Part shown: one piece after another, positions 60,209-64,000 of the stretch | Position numbering within the stretch: the first letter of the stretch is position 1 | How the letters are laid out: each line of letters starts with the position of its first letter | NCBI RefSeq assembly: GCF_014133895.1 | Contig: NC_050734.1 | Coordinates: 620,001-684,000, forward strand | DNA: 64,000 nucleotides | Origin: Torulaspora globosa | Taxonomy: Eukaryota; Ascomycota; Saccharomycetes; Saccharomycetales; Saccharomycetaceae | Direction of reading: 5' to 3' | Made by a program: the position numbers and the translations under genes | Notes under the pieces: generated by a model | Told to the model about the DNA's origin: nothing | The model's input: only the letters and a program-made list of their open reading frames with translations | Database searches by the model: none

Positions 60209-60619
60209 TTAATCATCACTTTCTGAGATCAACGCCATGATCATTCTGTACAAGTAGAAGAAGAACATCAACAGGTAGAACCCTAGCTTCAAGAAACTTT
60301 CCCTCTTGTGCTTACCCAAAGTTCTGAAAATCTCAGTGGCATCCAACAGTTGCACCTTGTTGTAGATCTTGTTGACGTTGTAAGCCAATATTGGCAGGTT
60401 CAAAAGGAAAACGAACCAATACCCATTCAAAAGGAATAGCGTCGTAAGTAGTCCATGCAAGGCAGCTTCAGGTGTGATTAGACTGTTGACCTTGGAGCAA
60501 AGTTCAATAGGGTTGATGTAATCGGCTTCTAAATCCGCATAAAGAATTGTAAAATGCACTTGACCAAACAGGTTGATACAGTTGACCACCACAGCAAGTA
60601 TAAATAACCAAGCACCCAT
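60209..60619 (-). CDS. ERV14: Erv14, COPII cargo receptor (cornichon family)
   Basis: A cornichon-family ER membrane protein that loads many transmembrane cargos into COPII vesicles. It is 136 aa (138 in S. cerevisiae). The family signature is clear: an N-terminal hydrophobic segment ([39 protein letters not shown]), the segment [27 protein letters not shown], and the COPII-binding region [33 protein letters not shown]. It is the single ortholog of ERV14 (YGL054C) and ERV15 (YBR210W) and is the last gene of the double-synteny block. Confidence 0.97.
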   Translation of the reverse strand: MGAWLFILAVVVNCINLFGQVHFTILYADLEADYINPIELCSKVNSLITPEAALHGLLTTLFLLNGYWFVFLLNLPILAYNVNKIYNKVQLLDATEIFRTLGKHKRESFLKLGFYLLMFFFYLYRMIMALISESDD

Positions 60620-60893
60620 GTTATGTCGACGTACTTCGCCGGTTTGAAGATTATAGTGGCTCCAATTCCACTTTTAGGATACCAAAATACCGATATCATC
60701 TAGCATTTAACTTAGAAAATTTTTGAAAAATCGGTCCCCTCGATATTAAGCGGTCGTTGTAAGCGATATTTCATCTCTGGCGAGCAACTGTTAAAGAGAG
60801 TTCGCAGCCATATGAAGCTGCTGGAGGCGCCAGTTGTTGCGATTTGTGTTGATTGAAGCAAGGTGATCGATTTCTTTACTTACTGGTTATTCA

Positions 60894-60907
60894 AAAAAAT
60901 AAAAAAA
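60894..60907 (-). terminator. Pol III terminator of tRNA-Glu
   Basis: On the minus strand a T7 run follows the tRNA directly, interrupted by one A and followed by more T. This is a standard RNA polymerase III terminator. Confidence 0.8.
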
Positions 60908-60979
60908 CTCCGATGCGGGGAGTCGAACCCCGGTCTCCACGGTGAAAGCGTGGTGTGATAGCCGTTACACTACATCGGA
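60908..60979 (-). tRNA. tRNA-Glu (anticodon TTC)
   Basis: Read on the minus strand: acceptor stem TCCGATG pairs with CATCGGA before discriminator G, D arm AGTGTAACGGCTATCAC, anticodon stem-loop CACGCTTTCACCGTG (anticodon TTC) and T arm with B box GGTTCGACTCC. It is 72 nt, without intron, and nearly identical to the S. cerevisiae tRNA-Glu(UUC). It sits exactly at the point where the synteny with YGL054/YBR210 ends. Confidence 0.97.
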
Positions 60980-61246
60980 TCCAATTCGTGGGAATTAAGA
61001 AAATTGAAATTGGATACTGCACGGATGAGATGGAAGATACTTCACATCCTATTAAGGCGATACTATAAGACTGCTTTGTACCAGAAGCTGGTAGCGACTG
61101 CGGCCAGCACTGTGGCAGAGTCAAAGTTTACCATGGTCTGTCGCCGCCAGTCTTGTCTAGCCAGTACTCAGAGCTTTGTATAGTTAGCATTGATTAAGCA
61201 GGGAAAAAGGGAAAGGATGTAAAGTAAGTATACAGGATATTAAAGT

Positions 61247-61990
61247 CTATTGGTATGATTCGATGACATCCCACTTTAAGCCATTGGCGTCAATCACGTC
61301 GCCCAATTTCACGCCGTTGAATTTTCTTGGGAATTTGTTACACTCTTGCCCATACTGAAAGATAACGTCAGCAACACTCGAGGTTTGTGTTTCTTGTGCT
61401 CTGATAAAATTTAGCCCCTCAATCTTTCCAACGTTCTGTTTACTCAAGAACCCTTGAGCCCACTTGCCGGTGACGATCAAAAGACCATCGTAACCAGAGC
61501 CTTCTGCGGTCTTGAACACAACTGACTTGGCAGAGTCTGCTGAAGCTTCATTCTTTTCGGATTTAATTACCAGCTCTTCCTTGGTTGGGTCCAATGGTTG
61601 CCATAACTCAAAAAATGCGACGCCCTCGTTATTGAAGCCCTCGGGGAACACGCTGCCAGTCTCAGCAAGGCATCCCGACTCCCAGGTTTCCCATGTAGTC
61701 TTGATTACACCGCGATGAGTGTTGGGTGCGTCCAAGTAAACGTTAACATCGAACCAGAAGTTGAAGTCCTGATTGACGACATTTGGCTTCACTTGAGTGA
61801 CAGTAACGTGTTTATTTGTACCAGCAAAAGCCCACTCAAAGGGGAAGGCTTCTTCAGAGGGACCCTGTGGCTTGACAAATGGTCTTAGCGAGATGTAATG
61901 CCCATCGTTCGAGACCGATGACAAGGCAAAAGCTCTTTCATTTGGGACAAGGCCCACTTGGAATGCAACTCTCTTCAATAGGTCTGGCAT
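61247..61990 (-). CDS. HRI1: Hri1 homolog, function unknown
   Basis: A 247 aa protein (244 in S. cerevisiae YLR301W) reported to interact with the casein kinase Hrr25 and with Sec72, and structurally a two-lobed beta-barrel protein. Characteristic blocks are LLKRVAFQVG..PNERAFALSSVSNDGHYISLRPFVKP, FPFEWAFAGTNK, VVNQDFNFWFDVNVYLDAPNTHRGVIKTTW, SGCLAETGSV and IEGLNFIRAQET. No catalytic site is known. It is not a neighbour of ERV14 in S. cerevisiae, so it marks the new synteny segment. Confidence 0.95.
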   Translation of the reverse strand: MPDLLKRVAFQVGLVPNERAFALSSVSNDGHYISLRPFVKPQGPSEEAFPFEWAFAGTNKHVTVTQVKPNVVNQDFNFWFDVNVYLDAPNTHRGVIKTTWETWESGCLAETGSVFPEGFNNEGVAFFELWQPLDPTKEELVIKSEKNEASADSAKSVVFKTAEGSGYDGLLIVTGKWAQGFLSKQNVGKIEGLNFIRAQETQTSSVADVIFQYGQECNKFPRKFNGVKLGDVIDANGLKWDVIESYQ

Positions 61991-62256
61991 TGATGTTATT
62001 CAACCTCTCTTTCCTACTAGTGGTTTCCCAAGACCAGATGTAATCCTCGTTCAAGGTGGCAGTTATATACCGCTTGTGCGCTTTAGATGCCCGTCTCGTC
62101 ACATTGAGCATCTGAGAGTTAGATGACTCATGAAGAGCATCGCTCAGAGGGCGATTTGAGATTAAAATGGATGGCCCGCATCCAACTACTTGCTTTGTAG
62201 ACGTATATACATCTGTGGCTTGTTGCCGTGAGAAGTTTACGGACCACGTCGTCTTA

Positions 62257-64000
62257 TTAAAGTGTGTTCAAACCGAAAAGGAATCCAAGTTCGCGAGCAC
62301 CAAGTCTATTGACCGAATCCATGTTGCTAGCATCCATCGCAGCATCGACCATCTCCCTCTTTCTTTTCTGAAGCTCGGCGATCCTATCTTCGACGCTATT
62401 CTTGATGAAAAGTTTGTGCACATGAACTTCCTTTGTTTGACTAATTCTATGGCATCGGTCCTGCGCTTGCTCTTCAACATATGGGTTCCAAAATGGATCG
62501 ACGATGACTACATGATTGGCACAGGTCAAAGTTAAACCCGAATTACCGGCTTTCATCGAAATTAATAGAACCCTTTTGTCTTTTTCTCGGTAGAACCTGT
62601 TAATAACATCAGATCTCTGTTGGGCATTCATATCTCCTGTGTATCTGAGGAAGGGCACCTTCAACTCGGTCAAAAAGTGCTCGAAAAGATCAAAAAAGGT
62701 GGTAAACTGTGAAAAGACTAGTATCTTTTCCATGTCTGACTTTTCCATTACCTTCTGGATGACATCGATGCATTGGCGCATTTTGGTCGAAGGTTTCAAA
62801 GTCTTAAGATCTGGGAAGTAGACGTTTCGAGCCTTACTCTTCTGTCGCATCATCTCTCCTTGGTATTCAGCGAAAAGCATTTGCTCGGTAAATGACTGGT
62901 TTATTACCTGATCATACAGTCTATATGAAACAATCTCCGTTTCCAAAGTTCGGTTCTGACATTTCTTGCAAGGCAGGCGCAGGATACCCTTCTCTGTATG
63001 TAGTGCATTAGGAAGACCGGCCGCTTCATCGACAAATGGTTCGACGCACGCTTCGCACAGAAGATGGCCACAACCAGTTAGAACACTAGATGATTCCGGT
63101 TCTAACTGTTCGAGGCACCAGAAGCAAGTCATGAGATCCATGGAATTGATCACCACTTCTTGTTGATCTTTTGACATAGCGCGAATGCGACGATAAAGTC
63201 TTAGCCAGTCATTCTCAAAACTTTTCCCGTTAGCCACTTTCGTATCCTCCGCCTTCTTCTCTCCCGCAATGACTAATTCTGGGTGACAACATGCTTGTCT
63301 CAACCTCAACAATAAAGTCAATACACTAGAATAGCCTCCTCGAGCTTTTTTCTCCAAGATTCTCTTCGCAATCTTCTGGTTTTTCTGCTCTAAATTAGAG
63401 TAAAAAGCCTGCTCTTCGCCTTCCAAGTGAGCTTCCTCGATTTCGACATCTTTTGCAGGCAGCTCTAAAATTCCTTTGCCATCAATCTTGTCTGTTTTCG
63501 ACCGACGCAGCATAATTGCTTTCAAAAGGACTCTGACTTTCTTCATGGTTCGTTTGCGGTCTTCGCTATCATAATCATTATTCCGATTATTACTGAGTGG
63601 CCTGCCAATATCGGCGTTGAAGCGTTCCTCCCGGTGGTACGGTGGGATTCTTAGGAATCTTATCAACGAATATAGTTCGCTCATATTGTTTTGTATGGGC
63701 GTTCCGGAAAGTATCCATCTATATTTTGAAGAAACTGTGCAACATGCTTTGGCCGCCTTGGTGTTTTTATTCTTGATGTTTTGACCCTCATCAAGAATGA
63801 CTCTATAAAATGTACTCTCATTCCGAAAGAAGGGCGACCAATATTCATTTCGTTGCTTTAGGGAGTTCATTGCTTCAATATTCTCAATAGTAGGATAGTC
63901 CTTACCGATCTCACTCAACTGCAGAGGCCAATGTCTCTTAAACTCAATAGCCAAAGTTTGGTAGGATACTAGGATAGCGTCATATTTGGCTAGAGTATTC
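62257..64000 (-). CDS. ULS1: Uls1, Swi2/Snf2-family translocase with RING finger (3' part)
   Basis: C-terminal part of a Snf2-family DNA translocase with an inserted RING finger; S. cerevisiae Uls1/Ris1 (1619 aa) is a SUMO-targeted factor in DNA repair and silencing. The frame is open to the window edge, so the N-terminal SUMO-interacting part and helicase motif I lie outside; about 581 codons are present. Visible are motif II with the unusual [11 protein letters not shown], motif [13 protein letters not shown], the RING finger ([31 protein letters not shown]...LPCKKC), then motifs V-VI ([45 protein letters not shown]). The C-terminus [10 protein letters not shown] fits Uls1, not Rad16 or Rad5. 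Confidence 0.9.
   Translation of the reverse strand, partial: NTLAKYDAILVSYQTLAIEFKRHWPLQLSEIGKDYPTIENIEAMNSLKQRNEYWSPFFRNESTFYRVILDEGQNIKNKNTKAAKACCTVSSKYRWILSGTPIQNNMSELYSLIRFLRIPPYHREERFNADIGRPLSNNRNNDYDSEDRKRTMKKVRVLLKAIMLRRSKTDKIDGKGILELPAKDVEIEEAHLEGEEQAFYSNLEQKNQKIAKRILEKKARGGYSSVLTLLLRLRQACCHPELVIAGEKKAEDTKVANGKSFENDWLRLYRRIRAMSKDQQEVVINSMDLMTCFWCLEQLEPESSSVLTGCGHLLCEACVEPFVDEAAGLPNALHTEKGILRLPCKKCQNRTLETEIVSYRLYDQVINQSFTEQMLFAEYQGEMMRQKSKARNVYFPDLKTLKPSTKMRQCIDVIQKVMEKSDMEKILVFSQFTTFFDLFEHFLTELKVPFLRYTGDMNAQQRSDVINRFYREKDKRVLLISMKAGNSGLTLTCANHVVIVDPFWNPYVEEQAQDRCHRISQTKEVHVHKLFIKNSVEDRIAELQKRKREMVDAAMDASNMDSVNRLGARELGFLFGLNTL

Larger units (their letters stand above)
60620..61246. 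other. Spacer around tRNA-Glu at the synteny break
   Basis: About 630 bp between the ERV14 start and the HRI1 stop. It holds the ERV14 promoter on the left and the tRNA gene. No LTR or transposon remnant is recognised beside the tRNA. Confidence 0.5.

Noticed and set aside
60891..61124. 77-codon minus-strand frame over tRNA-Glu
   Set aside because: It runs through the tRNA gene and its terminator, so it cannot be a real protein gene.

Overview
The window is nuclear DNA of a budding yeast of the family Saccharomycetaceae. It carries 37 recognisable protein genes on both strands, two tRNA genes and four short spliceosomal introns with yeast-type GTATGT donors. Nearly every protein is collinear in length and motifs with a Saccharomyces cerevisiae protein. 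No plasmid, virus, retrotransposon LTR or bacterial-type feature was recognised.

The gene order is the most informative feature. Genes from S. cerevisiae chromosome VII (YGL116-YGL127 and YGL062-YGL054) and chromosome II (YBR230-YBR210) are interleaved on one continuous stretch. Each family that is an ohnolog pair in S. cerevisiae (PYC1/2, YBP1/2, SDS23/24, ERV14/15) is present once. This is the double-conserved-synteny pattern of a lineage that never underwent the whole-genome duplication, such as Torulaspora, Zygosaccharomyces, Zygotorulaspora or Lachancea. I cannot choose the genus from the sequence alone.

Layout: 0.2-12.6 kb holds CDC20, a YGL117W homolog, tRNA-Trp, COQ8 (with intron), PRP43, GPG1, NAB2 and RPS2, all in YGL116-YGL123 order. 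13.2-25.5 kb holds OM14 (with intron), MON1, a GATA factor with no counterpart at this place in S. cerevisiae, ROT2, SLX1, MCX1 and a YBR225W homolog. 26-38.5 kb holds MET13, TDP1, PCS60, PDB1, a gene-free 1.86 kb gap, a YBR220C-type transporter, SCS3 and SOH1. 38.9-60.6 kb holds PYC, DUO1, ATG12, YBP1/2, HPC2 (with intron), PKP2, RAD6 (with intron), GEP7, SDS23/24, OLE1, MET8, NGR1, AME1 and ERV14. After tRNA-Glu the synteny breaks to HRI1 (YLR301W) and the C-terminal part of ULS1 (YOR191W), which runs off the right edge.

The genes do not form a pathway cluster; they are ordinary housekeeping genes. I see no obviously new biological system. The points most worth a second look are the COQ8 and RAD6 introns, the ambiguous OM14 acceptor, a degenerate methyltransferase-like domain in the YBR225W homolog, the extra GATA factor, an inverted-repeat spacer between PYC and DUO1, the gene-free 33.4-35.2 kb gap, and matches to known regulator sites (Mcm1 at CDC20, Gcn4 at the YGL117W homolog, Rap1 at RPS2, Cbf1 at AME1).
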